From Oricola nitratireducens (GTDB lineage: Bacteria > Pseudomonadota > Alphaproteobacteria > Rhizobiales > Rhizobiaceae): a stretch of 64,000 bases of DNA. Numbering within the stretch: position 1 is the stretch's first letter; each line of letters starts with the position of its first letter. Below the pieces are notes generated by a model, which ran no database searches, was not told where the DNA came from, and saw nothing but the letters and a program-made list of their open reading frames with translations. A program made the position numbers and the translations under genes. The stretch lies in the NCBI RefSeq assembly GCF_014904745.1, contig NZ_JACZCS010000021.1:32560-96559 (forward strand), in the 5' to 3' direction. Shown here one piece after another: positions 8,260 to 16,937 of the stretch.

Positions 8260-9363
8260 TTATGCCCAGAAATTTTCGTGAACTTTGGCCTGTTGCGGCC
8301 CGGCTGGCGTTTCCACTGTCAGTTCGGTGCCGTCGTCCCAATGGGTTATGCGCACCATGCCGATGGCGACATTTGTCTTGAAATCCGGCGACCAGGCAGC
8401 CGACGAGACACGGCCAACAGTTTTTGTCCCGTGCTTCACGGGCCACCAGCGGTCGCAGCCGGGCACGGCGGGCCCGTCGATCTCCAGCGCGCGGATCTGC
8501 TTGACCGGTCCTTCCTTCGCCACACGCAACAGTGCATCACGTCCGATGCAGCCGATCGCGGTCTGGGTGTTGCAGAACCGGCCGAGGCCGCATTCATGCG
8601 GCGTATTGTCGTCGGTCATGTCGTTGCCGTAGGACAGCAGGCCGCTCTCGATCCGTTCGATCAGGTTGGGGCAGCCGGCATGAACGTCCATCGACGTGCC
8701 GGCCTCCATCAGGGCGTTCCAGAGCGGCATGCCGATGTCCTCGCCCTCGACGTAAATCTCGAACCCGCCTTGCTTGGAGTAGCCAGATCGGGCCACCACC
8801 ATGTCGCGCCCCTGAAAGTCGAGATGCGTGAACCTGAAGAAGCGGATGTCACGCACCTTGTCGCCAAAGACCGCCGCCATAAGATCGTCGGCGCGCGGCC
8901 CCTGCACGGCGAGGGGCGACACGTCGGGCTCGTCCACCAGAACGTCCAGCCGGTAGCCGTAGGCGAGCCCCTTAATCCAGTAGAGCAGGTCGCTGTCGGC
9001 AATGGAGATCCACCAGCGGTCCTCGGCCAGCTTTACCGCAACGGGATCGTTCAGCATGCCGCCGGTCTCGTCGACGATGGGCACGTAGTAGCACTGGCCG
9101 GGCAGCATCCCGCGCAGATCGCGCGGTGTCAGCAGTTGCGCGAGGCGTCCGGCGTCCGGACCGCGCAGTTCGACCTGGCGTTCGCAGGCGACGTCCCAGA
9201 TTTGCACCGCCTGTTTCAGATGGTGATAGTCCTCCTCGACCGACCGGAACACCGTCGGCAGGAGCATGTGATTGTAGACGGTGTAGGCTTTGACGCCAGC
9301 GGCTTCCACGCCTTCCGAGAAAGCGGTGCGACGAAGCCTGCGCGAGGGTGAGAGCAGTGCCAT
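8260..9363 (-). CDS. dmdA: Dimethylsulfoniopropionate demethylase (DmdA)
   Basis: A tetrahydrofolate-dependent demethylase of the GcvT (aminomethyltransferase) family, 367 residues. It moves a methyl group from DMSP to THF, giving 3-methylmercaptopropionate. DmdA-like stretches are YTVYNHMLLPTVF near the N-terminus, WDVACERQVEL, PRDLRGMLPGQCYYVP, GGMLNDPV and ERIESGLLSYGNDM. GcvT proteins are close relatives, so similarity alone would leave doubt. The three genes immediately upstream in the same operon encode the remaining steps (DmdB, DmdD, DmdC), which makes DmdA the best call. It starts 6 bases after the dmdB stop, so it is the last gene of the operon. Confidence 0.85.
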   Translation of the reverse strand: MALLSPSRRLRRTAFSEGVEAAGVKAYTVYNHMLLPTVFRSVEEDYHHLKQAVQIWDVACERQVELRGPDAGRLAQLLTPRDLRGMLPGQCYYVPIVDETGGMLNDPVAVKLAEDRWWISIADSDLLYWIKGLAYGYRLDVLVDEPDVSPLAVQGPRADDLMAAVFGDKVRDIRFFRFTHLDFQGRDMVVARSGYSKQGGFEIYVEGEDIGMPLWNALMEAGTSMDVHAGCPNLIERIESGLLSYGNDMTDDNTPHECGLGRFCNTQTAIGCIGRDALLRVAKEGPVKQIRALEIDGPAVPGCDRWWPVKHGTKTVGRVSSAAWSPDFKTNVAIGMVRITHWDDGTELTVETPAGPQQAKVHENFWA

Positions 9364-9369
9364 TCCAGC

Positions 9370-10980
9370 TTACTCCAGTTCTTTGGCGCGATTGCGAAGC
9401 TGGAACTTCTGGATCTTGCCGGTGGATGTTTTGGGGAGGGATTCGAAGATGACAGCCTTGGGGGCTTTGAAGCCGGCCAGATGGGCGCGGCAAAAGGCGA
9501 TGAGTTCGTCCGAAGTGACCTCGATCCCGTCGCGCAATTCGACAAAGGCGCAAGGGACTTCGCCCCATTTCTCATGCGGCATCGCGACCACGGCGGCAGC
9601 CTGGACGGCGTCGTGGCGATAGAGCACAGCCTCGACTTCGACCGAGGATATGTTCTCCCCGCCCGAGATGATCACGTCCTTCAGCCGATCGCGGATCTGG
9701 ATATAGCCGCTCTCATTCAGGACGGCGACATCGCCGGACCAGAACCAGCCGTCTTCATAGGCCGTCGCGGTGGCCTCGGCGTCCTTGTAATACCCCGCCA
9801 TGACCGTATTGCCCCGAATGGCGATCTCACCCTGTGTGGTGCCGTCGCGCGGGACAGGCTCACCACTGGCGCGATCAATCACCGTGACCTCCTCGACCAT
9901 CGGGAAGGCCATGCCCTGTTGCGCCTGCAACTGGGCTTGCTCTGCGGGGGTGAGATCGTGCCAGTCGTCCTGCCAGAGACATTGCGAGATGTGGCCAAAG
10001 GTTTCCGTCAGGCCATAGACCTGCATGACGTCGAACCCCATGGATCGGGTCTTTTCCAGGACCGAGGGCGGCGGCGGTGCCCCGGCCGTCAGCACGCGGA
10101 TCGCGGGATCGAAGGGCGCAGCGCCGCACTCTGCTTCGGCCAGCATCTGCAACACGATGGGCGCGGCGCCGAAATGGGTCACGCCATGGGCACGGATCGC
10201 GTCGAGGAGCCGGCCCGCTGCCGGAACGCGGGTGAACACGACCGTACCCCCGAGCATGGCCATCAGCCAGGGGTGGCCCCAACCGTTGCAGTGGAACATC
10301 GGGACCGCCGACAGATAGACCGGATAGTGCGGCATCTGCCACGCGGTCCCGGTGCCAAGCGCCATGAGATAGGCGCCACGATGGTGATAGACGACGCCCT
10401 TTGGGCGCCCGGAGGTGCCGGACGTGTAATTCAGCGCAATCGCGTTCCATTCATCCTCCGGAAGGACGATCGGCAGGGGCTCGCTCGCCAGCAGGCTGTC
10501 GTAGGTCGGGCCGCCAAGGCTTTCGCCCGGCACGTCCGGATCGGCAATCTCGACCATCGGCAGGACGTGGCCCAGATGGTCGAATGCTTTTGACAGGAGT
10601 GGCACCAGTTCCCGATCCACGATCACCAGTTTCGTGTCCGCGTGGTCCAGAATGTAAGCGATGGTCTCGGGTTCCAGCCGAGTGTTGAGCGTGTTCAGCA
10701 CCGCGCCGGTCAACGGCAGCGCGAAATGCAGTTCGAACAGTTCCGGGATATTCGGGCTCAGCACCGAGACCGTATCGCCCTTTTGCACGCCAAGCCCGAC
10801 GAGCCCCCCGGCCACCGCGCGAATGCGGGCGGAGGTTTCGACCCAACTGCGCCGGATGGTGCCATAGATCACCGCCGTGCGCGCGCCGTGCAGAGTTTCG
10901 GCGCGGCGCAGGAAGGACAATGGCGACAGGGGCACATGGTTCGCCCGTGTCTTCTGAAGAGCCTCGAAATGGTGACGCAT
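9370..10980 (-). CDS. dmdB: 3-methylmercaptopropionate-CoA ligase (DmdB-like acyl-CoA synthetase)
   Basis: AMP-forming acyl-CoA ligase of 536 residues, the length of known DmdB. It contains the P-loop YTSGTSGRPKGV (around residue 180), the VYGLTETFG motif, the GWFWSGDVAV hinge region and DRLKDVIISGGENISS. The C-terminal catalytic Lys lies in TSTGKIQKF. It would activate 3-methylmercaptopropionate with CoA. Medium- and short-chain fatty acid ligases look alike; the assignment rests on the operon context between crotonase and dmdA genes. It starts 16 bases downstream of the crotonase stop. Confidence 0.8.
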   Translation of the reverse strand: MRHHFEALQKTRANHVPLSPLSFLRRAETLHGARTAVIYGTIRRSWVETSARIRAVAGGLVGLGVQKGDTVSVLSPNIPELFELHFALPLTGAVLNTLNTRLEPETIAYILDHADTKLVIVDRELVPLLSKAFDHLGHVLPMVEIADPDVPGESLGGPTYDSLLASEPLPIVLPEDEWNAIALNYTSGTSGRPKGVVYHHRGAYLMALGTGTAWQMPHYPVYLSAVPMFHCNGWGHPWLMAMLGGTVVFTRVPAAGRLLDAIRAHGVTHFGAAPIVLQMLAEAECGAAPFDPAIRVLTAGAPPPPSVLEKTRSMGFDVMQVYGLTETFGHISQCLWQDDWHDLTPAEQAQLQAQQGMAFPMVEEVTVIDRASGEPVPRDGTTQGEIAIRGNTVMAGYYKDAEATATAYEDGWFWSGDVAVLNESGYIQIRDRLKDVIISGGENISSVEVEAVLYRHDAVQAAAVVAMPHEKWGEVPCAFVELRDGIEVTSDELIAFCRAHLAGFKAPKAVIFESLPKTSTGKIQKFQLRNRAKELE

Positions 10981-10996
10981 CGCGGTTCAGCCTGAC

Positions 10997-11806
10997 TTAG
11001 GTGTTGGGCCGCACGCGGGCAGCGGTCTTGTTGGCGAAGGCTTCGAGGCGCGCGCGGGCGGCTGGCTGGGTGTTGACGATGCCGCCCACGAAGGCTTCGG
11101 CATAGGCGGCATCCATACCGGACATGTTGTTCATGTGGCTCACCGCAGAACAGATCGCGAAGTTCGTCAGCGGCAGGTTCTGCGCGACCTTTTGCGCCAG
11201 TTCCATCGCCTTGGCAAAGCTGCCACCGTCTTCGGTGATATATTGCGCCAGCCCCAGATCGACGGCCTCTTGTCCCTGGTAAACGCGTCCGGTGAGGATC
11301 ATGTCGATCATGCGGTATTTGCCGATCATCTCCGAAACCCGGATCGTCGCGCCGCCGCCAGTGAAAATCCCGCGTTGGCCTTCCGGCAGGGCGAAATAGG
11401 TGCCGGGGTCGATCACGCGCACATGGGCGGCGCTGGCAAGTTCCAGGCCACCGCCGACAACCGCGCTATTCAGCGCGGCAATGATCGGCACGCCGCCATA
11501 TTCCATTTTGTTGAAGGCCTCATGCCAGCGCAGGCAGACATGCATGAAGTCATCGGCGCTGCGGTCGGCCTTCCAATGTTCGACCAGATCCAGACCCGCG
11601 CAGAAGTGATCGCCTTCGCCTGCCAGCAACACAGCCTTGACGCCCGCCATCCGTGCGCCGCTGAAGAAGCGTATCAGTTCCTCGATCGTGGCCACATCCA
11701 GAGCGTTGCGTTTGGAAGGGCGGTTCAGCGTCACGACATACAGGCCGTTCTCACGCGCAGAAATCGAGAGTCTTTCATAGGTGTCGGGGTTCACGACGCC
11801 GTTCAT
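10997..11806 (-). CDS. dmdD: Methylthioacryloyl-CoA hydratase (DmdD), crotonase family
   Basis: 269-residue enoyl-CoA hydratase-fold enzyme. It would hydrate methylthioacryloyl-CoA, releasing methanethiol and acetaldehyde, the last step of DMSP demethylation. The two catalytic glutamates known for Ruegeria pomeroyi DmdD (E121/E141) have counterparts at E122 (VVGGGLELA) and E142 ([11 protein letters not shown]). Stretches such as [20 protein letters not shown] and the C-terminal [16 protein letters not shown] closely match my recollection of DmdD rather than of general crotonases. Together with its neighbours this makes DmdD a strong call. It is 21 bases from dmdC and 16 bases from dmdB. Confidence 0.88.
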   Translation of the reverse strand: MNGVVNPDTYERLSISARENGLYVVTLNRPSKRNALDVATIEELIRFFSGARMAGVKAVLLAGEGDHFCAGLDLVEHWKADRSADDFMHVCLRWHEAFNKMEYGGVPIIAALNSAVVGGGLELASAAHVRVIDPGTYFALPEGQRGIFTGGGATIRVSEMIGKYRMIDMILTGRVYQGQEAVDLGLAQYITEDGGSFAKAMELAQKVAQNLPLTNFAICSAVSHMNNMSGMDAAYAEAFVGGIVNTQPAARARLEAFANKTAARVRPNT

Positions 11807-11827
11807 GGGTCGGGTCCTTTCGAGTAA

Positions 11828-13591
11828 TTATTCGGGGAAAGCTGTGTCTAACAGGCTTCGCGAGCCGTGCATGATGCGAGTTTGCTCGGTGGCACATTCG
11901 GGCAGAATGTGCTGGGCAAAAAACAGTGCGGTGGCGATTTTCCGGGTCATGAACCCAGTGTCCTGCCCGGCGTCGAGCGCAGTTTGCGCCGCCAGGGCGC
12001 CTTTGGCGAGTTTCCACCCCGCCGCCAATGTGCCCGCCAGCATCAGGAAGGGGACAGAGCCCGCGAAGGCCGCGTCGATATCCCTGCGGCTGTTCTCCAG
12101 CATCCAGTCCAGCGCGGCTTCGAATGCGCCGCGCGCCTGCGCGAGCCTTGTGCCGATCGCCTGGGCGGAGGCGTCACCCTTTGCAAGCTGCGCCTCGGTC
12201 TCGGCAATTCGCGCGGCGAACAGGCGGGCGGTTTCGCCTCCGTCACGCACTACCTTGCGCCCCAGAAGGTCATTTGCCTGGATGGCCGTGGTGCCCTCGT
12301 AGATCGGCAGAATGCGGGCGTCACGGTAATGCTGCGCAGCGCCGGTCTCTTCGATGAAGCCCATGCCGCCATGGATCTGCACGCCCAGCGACGCGACCTC
12401 GACCGCGCGTTCGGTGCAAAATCCCTTGACCAGCGGAACCATGAATTCGGCCAGCGCGAGGGTCTCGGGATCGCTCTGATGATGCGCGATGTCCAACAGC
12501 CCGGCGGTCGCCACCGCCATGGCCCGTCCGCCTTCGGTCAGGCTGCGCATCCGCATCAGCATGCGGCGGACATCCGGGTGGTCGATGATCGGGACGGCCT
12601 CCCTGCGCTGACCGTTCACCGGACGGCTTTGAACCCGGTCGCGCGCATAGGTCAGAGCACGCTGAAAAGCCCGCTCCGACAGCGCAATCCCCTGCACACC
12701 GACAGAGAACCGTGCGGCGTTCATCATGATGAACATGTACTCCAGCCCGCAGTTTTCCTCGCCGATCAGGAAGCCGGTGGCATCATCGTATTCCAGCACT
12801 GCCGTCGGACTGGCGCGCACGCCCAGTTTGTGTTCGATGCTCACACAGTTTACTGAGTTCCCGGTCCTCAGCGTCCCATCCGGATCCACCAGCTTCTGTG
12901 GCACGATAAAAAGGCTCAGCCCCTTCGGCCCGGTTGGCGCATCAGGTGTGCGCGCCAGCACGAGATGGATGATATTCTCGGTCAGATCATGGGCGCCATA
13001 GGTGATGAAAATCTTCGTGCCGGAGATACCATAACTACCATCCCCGCGCCGTATCGCCTTTGTCGCCACAGGGCCCAAATCGCTGCCCGCCTGCGGTTCG
13101 GTCAGGTTCATTGTGCCGGACCAGCGCCCTGCAATCAGCGGCTCGAGATAGGTGGCTTTCTGTTCGTCCGAGCCGGCCAGCAGCAGCGCCTCGATCGCCC
13201 CATCGGTCAGCAGCGGGCAGAGCCCAAAGCTCATATCGGCGGCATTCAGCATCTCCACCGCCGCCGCGCCAACGGCACGCGGCAGCCCGATGCCGCCATA
13301 TTCCACCGGATGGGTCAGCGCCTGCCAGCCCATTTCGACAAACTGAGCATAGGCCCGCGCGGCGCCTTCGTGCATGGTCACACGGCCTTTGTTAAACTGG
13401 GCCCCCAGCGTGTCCCCGATTTGAGACAATGGCGCGATCTGTTCGCGGCAGAACTTGGCATAGCCCTCAAGCGCGGCGCCAATATCCGACAGGTCGTGTT
13501 CGGAATACACCTCCAGCGCAGACACCTTTTCCCAGTGGGACAGGTGTTCGATACAGAACATCAAATCCTGCACGGGCGGCTGATAGGACAT
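11828..13591 (-). CDS. dmdC: 3-methylmercaptopropionyl-CoA dehydrogenase (DmdC), long acyl-CoA dehydrogenase
   Basis: A 587-residue flavin-dependent acyl-CoA dehydrogenase of the long DmdC/FadE5 type, well above the ~380 residues of ordinary family members. It begins with YQPPVQDLMFCIEHL, typical of this long class. It shows MNLTEPQAGSDLG in the middle domain, SIEHKLGVRASPT, and the catalytic Glu in LPIYEGTTAIQANDL (about residue 432). It oxidises 3-methylmercaptopropionyl-CoA to the acryloyl form hydrated by DmdD. First gene of the minus-strand operon, facing an AraC-type regulator across about 80 bases. Confidence 0.87.
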   Translation of the reverse strand: MSYQPPVQDLMFCIEHLSHWEKVSALEVYSEHDLSDIGAALEGYAKFCREQIAPLSQIGDTLGAQFNKGRVTMHEGAARAYAQFVEMGWQALTHPVEYGGIGLPRAVGAAAVEMLNAADMSFGLCPLLTDGAIEALLLAGSDEQKATYLEPLIAGRWSGTMNLTEPQAGSDLGPVATKAIRRGDGSYGISGTKIFITYGAHDLTENIIHLVLARTPDAPTGPKGLSLFIVPQKLVDPDGTLRTGNSVNCVSIEHKLGVRASPTAVLEYDDATGFLIGEENCGLEYMFIMMNAARFSVGVQGIALSERAFQRALTYARDRVQSRPVNGQRREAVPIIDHPDVRRMLMRMRSLTEGGRAMAVATAGLLDIAHHQSDPETLALAEFMVPLVKGFCTERAVEVASLGVQIHGGMGFIEETGAAQHYRDARILPIYEGTTAIQANDLLGRKVVRDGGETARLFAARIAETEAQLAKGDASAQAIGTRLAQARGAFEAALDWMLENSRRDIDAAFAGSVPFLMLAGTLAAGWKLAKGALAAQTALDAGQDTGFMTRKIATALFFAQHILPECATEQTRIMHGSRSLLDTAFPE

Positions 13592-13671
13592 ACCTGGCTC
13601 CCCGACGGAAACTATGGTTTCGCGTCATTTAGCCACGACATAACTTGCCGATAAGCTCATCTTGCGCCAAA

Positions 13672-14715
13672 ATGCTATCCGATTACGCCAAGCAAGCCTC
13701 CATGACCAGTCATGACCCCATCTCTCTGACGACCGTATCGGCGGGTTTCATTCAGGACTGGCTTGATGCGCTGAAATCTCGATGCACGCCGGAAGCTATG
13801 ACTTCCCTGCTGGAGCGCTCAGGGCTGCAATCCAGCCCGATGGCATCCACGCAACGCGTCACGCTCGAAGAAATCGCCCGGCTGTATCAGCTTGCCACGC
13901 CAGAGACCGGGGATGAAATGATGGGACTCTGGAGCCGCCCGATCCGGCCCCGCGCCCTGCAACATCTTGTAACCGTGCAGCGTGAGGCGAGCAGCCTGGT
14001 CTCGGCGCTGTATCGGTTCTCGACATTCTGGAACCTGCTATTGGATGATTTTCATCTGGATTTGCAGAACGGACCGGAGGAGGTGGAACTGGCGTTGGTC
14101 CCTTACTCGAACGAAACCCACCCGCAGCGATTTGGTCACATGCTGATCCTGAAATTGGCGCATGGGCTCCTGTCCTGGCTCGGCGGGTCGGAAACGACCG
14201 TGAAAGAGGTTCGCTTTGCCTTCTCTCGTCCGGATTTTGCCGCAGACTACGCCGTCGTCTTTCCTTGTCCGGTAGAATTTGACGCGCCGCAAACCAGCAT
14301 CCTTTTTGATCCACGCCAATTCAACCGTCCGATCACTCGCAGTCCCGCCGAGGCATCCGTGTTCCTTGAACGCGCGCCGATTGACTGGATCTTCACCGGC
14401 TCGCGCGCGCATACGAACAGCCTGCGCGTCCGCGCCTTTCTTTACGGAACGGCGTGGCAGAGCTGCCAGCTTCCGGATGCGGCCCACGCCCTGAAAATGA
14501 CGCCCCGGACGCTGAACCGTCGCCTGAAAGAGGAAGGGACATCCTTTCAGGACATAAAGGACGCTCTGCGCCGCGACATCGCTGTCCGCGCGCTTCAGCA
14601 AGGCACGGACAGCATCGAACAAATCGCCTTTGACACCGGCTTTTCTGCCCCGGCGAACTTCCATCGAGCCTTTCGCAAATGGACCAAGCGGACGCCCGGA
14701 TCATACCGATTGTAA
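13672..14715 (+). CDS. AraC-family transcriptional regulator, divergent from the dmd operon
   Basis: 347 residues from the ATG at 13672; a TTG at 13645 and an ATG at 13702 are alternatives. The N-terminal two thirds resemble the Arabinose_bd-type ligand domain found in regulators such as OruR/ArgR. The C-terminal ~85 residues form the double helix-turn-helix, with QLPDAAHALKMTPRTLNRRL and the second helix region IEQIAFDTGFSAPANFHRAFRKW. Divergent placement about 80 bases from dmdC suggests that it controls the DMSP genes, perhaps responding to DMSP or a breakdown product such as an acryloyl compound. That role is inferred; roseobacter dmdA genes are often next to a GntR regulator instead. Confidence 0.85.
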   Translation: MLSDYAKQASMTSHDPISLTTVSAGFIQDWLDALKSRCTPEAMTSLLERSGLQSSPMASTQRVTLEEIARLYQLATPETGDEMMGLWSRPIRPRALQHLVTVQREASSLVSALYRFSTFWNLLLDDFHLDLQNGPEEVELALVPYSNETHPQRFGHMLILKLAHGLLSWLGGSETTVKEVRFAFSRPDFAADYAVVFPCPVEFDAPQTSILFDPRQFNRPITRSPAEASVFLERAPIDWIFTGSRAHTNSLRVRAFLYGTAWQSCQLPDAAHALKMTPRTLNRRLKEEGTSFQDIKDALRRDIAVRALQQGTDSIEQIAFDTGFSAPANFHRAFRKWTKRTPGSYRL

Positions 14716-14820
14716 GTTCGGGTTTCGAAACATCGAAATCTCTTCGCGGATGATCTGATCAAGCACCGCTTTAATTGCCTGCACTCGGCGGGCCATGCGC
14801 AGGCTCTCGTGCCAGACCAA
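14701..14820 (-). pseudogene. C-terminal remnant resembling a LysR-family regulator
   Basis: A 39-codon open stretch on the minus strand reads LVWHESLRMARRVQAIKAVL and continues to a TGA at 14701-14703. Tails of this kind (W-H-x-x-x-R-x-x-R-V-x-A) are common at the C-termini of LysR-type regulators. A TAA stop lies immediately upstream in the same frame, so only the tail survives. It overlaps the 3' end of the AraC gene by 15 bases. Confidence 0.4.
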
Positions 14821-15697
14821 TTAATAGCTGCCCATGACGAGTAGGTACGGTAATAGGCGCACAAAAAAGCATGATCCCGACACGCGCCTTGGCGGTTCTT
14901 CCCGCGCTTTAATTTGGATGAATGGCCGTTCTACCACTGCTCCGCAGCACAGAGCACCGAGATCTCGCAGAATTTCCCGTACTGCCAGCGAGCGCAGAAA
15001 GAAAATCGATACGGGTAGGCTCGAAATATCCGTTCGCTGCAGAGTGACCAAAGGTCCGCGATGGGCCGTGAGTCATACCGCGCTTGTCAATGCGGAGCGT
15101 CTGCTTCCCCGACTTCGTTCTAACAAGCTGCCTGACAGGTCACGGCCCCTATTTGGTCATTCATCCAAACCGCTGCGGATGCCTTGCGGGGAACAAAGCG
15201 ACGGTCCTTGGACGTTTCGTCATCGTCCTTCCACTGGTCCTCTTCGAACTCTACATCTGCGCGGGCGTCCGCTTCCAAAGGCGCTTTTCCGACACCAGCG
15301 GGAGCGAGATCATTTCGCGTTTCCGGTTCAAGCATCGGCTGCGGCCGAAAACTTTTCGGCGGCTTGCCTTGTCGGCGTCAGAGACGGTCGACACCGTCAG
15401 TATCGGCATGTCACATAGCGCTGCCCAAGCATGTCAACGTTTTCCCTGACCAGCGGATTCAGCCCTCGCCCCTAAAGGCGGGACTGCTCATTGGCGGAGA
15501 GGAAGGGATCTCTCCATAGCATTAGGTATCGGCATTTCTCGAGAAGGCGCTCCGCAAGAAGAATGTTTCCTCCGGCCTTTGAGGTTCGTGGCAAATGCTG
15601 CCCTTGCAGAGCTAAATGGATCCGTGTACGTGAGGACGTATCCTGATTGGAGATAGACTCCGATTTTGCAATACTAAATCAATAGGTTAGCGAGTTT

Positions 15698-15725
15698 GGA
15701 GGTTCGAGTCCCTCCTCCGCTACCA
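15698..15725 (+). repeat. tRNA 3'-end fragment (TPsiC arm plus acceptor and CCA)
   Basis: The bases from 15702 to 15725 match the last 24 bases of the tRNA gene at 16708-16784 with one mismatch (GTTCGAG here, GTTCAAG there), ending CTCCGCTACCA. The copy lies on the opposite strand from the tRNA, so the two form an inverted repeat about 1 kb apart. No 5' half of a tRNA precedes it. Such fragments are often attachment-site scars of integrated elements, although the inverted orientation is unusual. Confidence 0.7.
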
Positions 15726-16109
15726 TTTCACCTATCTATGTCATTGATATCTTTATATGAAATACAGGCGCGCCGGCTGCACCTCAGCCGCAGATCGCGA
15801 CCGACAACGACCAACAAATTGATTCTACTCAGGAAATCCTGTGTTGGTTCAATCCGAAGCGCTACCATCGTTTGTCGAGACAATCGTCTGGGACTAAGCC
15901 CGCAGTATGGCGCCCAATCCCGCTATTAAGTTTCGCGAATTCCATTCGGATTACCGGACCTCCGGGATAGACGCGCCTAGATTCCGATCGCCTCGTAGAG
16001 GCCCTTGATGCGGGTGAGGGCGAGAACATACCCGCTGCTGCACCAGACGATCGGAGCGGACATGCTGCTCTCCGGTCTTGCAGGCGGCACCGCAAGGCGC
16101 GTGCATCGG

Positions 16110-16247
16110 CGTTTGCGGAAGGCGGAACGTCAGGCCCGGCGCATCGTCGCCTGGCACAGGCCAGCCGTGATCGATCTCGCCGCCCGGCTGCTGGAGGTGG
16201 AGACCTTGGAAGGCGAGGAATTGCGACGGCTGCTGCCGGACCGTTAG
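16110..16247 (+). pseudogene. C-terminal remnant of an FtsH-like (M41) AAA protease
   Basis: An open stretch ending at TAG 16245-16247 encodes a tail of the kind found at the end of FtsH-type peptidase domains: KAERQARRIVAWHRPAVIDL followed by an ETLEGEEL motif. The frame upstream does not contain the AAA or HEXXH regions, so only the last ~45 residues remain. Plasmid- and island-borne FtsH-like AAA proteins are common in rhizobia, which would fit an accessory origin. The match is by motif style only. Confidence 0.4.
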
Positions 16248-16707
16248 CCCTCTCGTCCCGGTTCCGGTTTCCGCTCCGAGTTGAAACGCATTCCCGGCGA
16301 CTTGCGTCGCCGTGCCCGCAGGTCATCTCGATTTGCAGTCATTCGATTCCCAAGTGCGGGCGGGCGATTCCGGGTCCCAGACAAGCGATTCATCGGGCGG
16401 CTTCGTTGCGGATTGATGCGTTCCGACGCGCCCACAAGTCTGCAAGAGCGTGTAGCGCCTGCTCGGCACCGGCCACGTCTCGTAAATCTAAATCGAGGGC
16501 CCTGACGAGCTGTTGGTTGTGATCAGAGAACCTTCCCTGATCCCACCTAGCCTTGGCGAGATCCTCGAATACTGGGAGAACCCCTGACATCACATTGCCA
16601 ATCACGCGCCGAGCCATGGCATCTCCGCGTACGTATCTGGGAGATGTCTCACAGCTTCCGGAACCTCTGTTCCTTACAAGCTATTGATTTTGCACGATAA
16701 ATCAGAG

Positions 16708-16784
16708 TGGTAGCGGAGGAGGGACTTGAACCCCCGACACGCGGATTATGATTCCGCTGCTCTAACCGACTGAGCTACTCCGCC
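16708..16784 (-). tRNA. tRNA-Met (anticodon CAT)
   Basis: The minus strand folds into a complete cloverleaf. The acceptor is GGCGGAG pairing CTCCGCT (first pair G-U). The D arm is GCTC...GAGC and the anticodon stem GCGGA/TCCGC encloses the loop ATCATAA, with anticodon CAT. The T arm is GGGGG-TTCAAGT-CCCTC, and the CCA end is encoded. Anticodon CAT means methionine, or isoleucine if the C is lysidine-modified. The first acceptor pair is not the open mismatch of a typical initiator tRNA, so an elongator is more likely. Its 3' end faces the accessory region. Confidence 0.9.
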
Positions 16785-16937
16785 AAGGCGGCAGGGCACA
16801 TGGCCTGCCAAGTCGCGCGGATATAAGGTGCGGGCGTTCGTACTGTCAAGCGCGTATGCGGCGTGATGTGCCTTGTTTTGATGGCGCAAACGCGCTTTAA
16901 GGCGCCCGCAGCCTCCAAACGCTTTCCGGACAGGACA

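Larger units (their letters stand above)
14721..16707. other. Two-kilobase accessory stretch with only gene remnants
   Basis: No intact gene is convincing here. Besides the LysR-like tail, the FtsH-like tail and the tRNA 3' fragment listed separately, there are several short frames. One is at 15120-15335 on the minus strand with an acidic middle (DVEFEEDQWKDDDETSKD). Another is a 75-codon frame at 16390-16617 on the minus strand that I do not recognise. Base composition is less GC-rich than in the flanking operons. The stretch looks like a recombination or insertion hot spot left of the tRNA gene. Confidence 0.6.

Noticed and set aside
14834..15449. Plus-strand frames of 121 and 194 codons in the remnant region
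   Set aside because: Overlapping frames with Arg/Ser/Pro-rich translation, no ribosome-binding site and no family match; neither can be supported as a gene.
15698..15725. Simple attachment site of an integrated element at the tRNA
   Set aside because: The tRNA copy is inverted and no integrase gene is present, so a standard attL/attR pair is not supported.
16390..16617. 75-codon minus-strand frame with protein-like composition
   Set aside because: It reads like possible coding sequence but matches no family I know, has no clear ribosome-binding site and lies in the remnant region; not listed as a gene.
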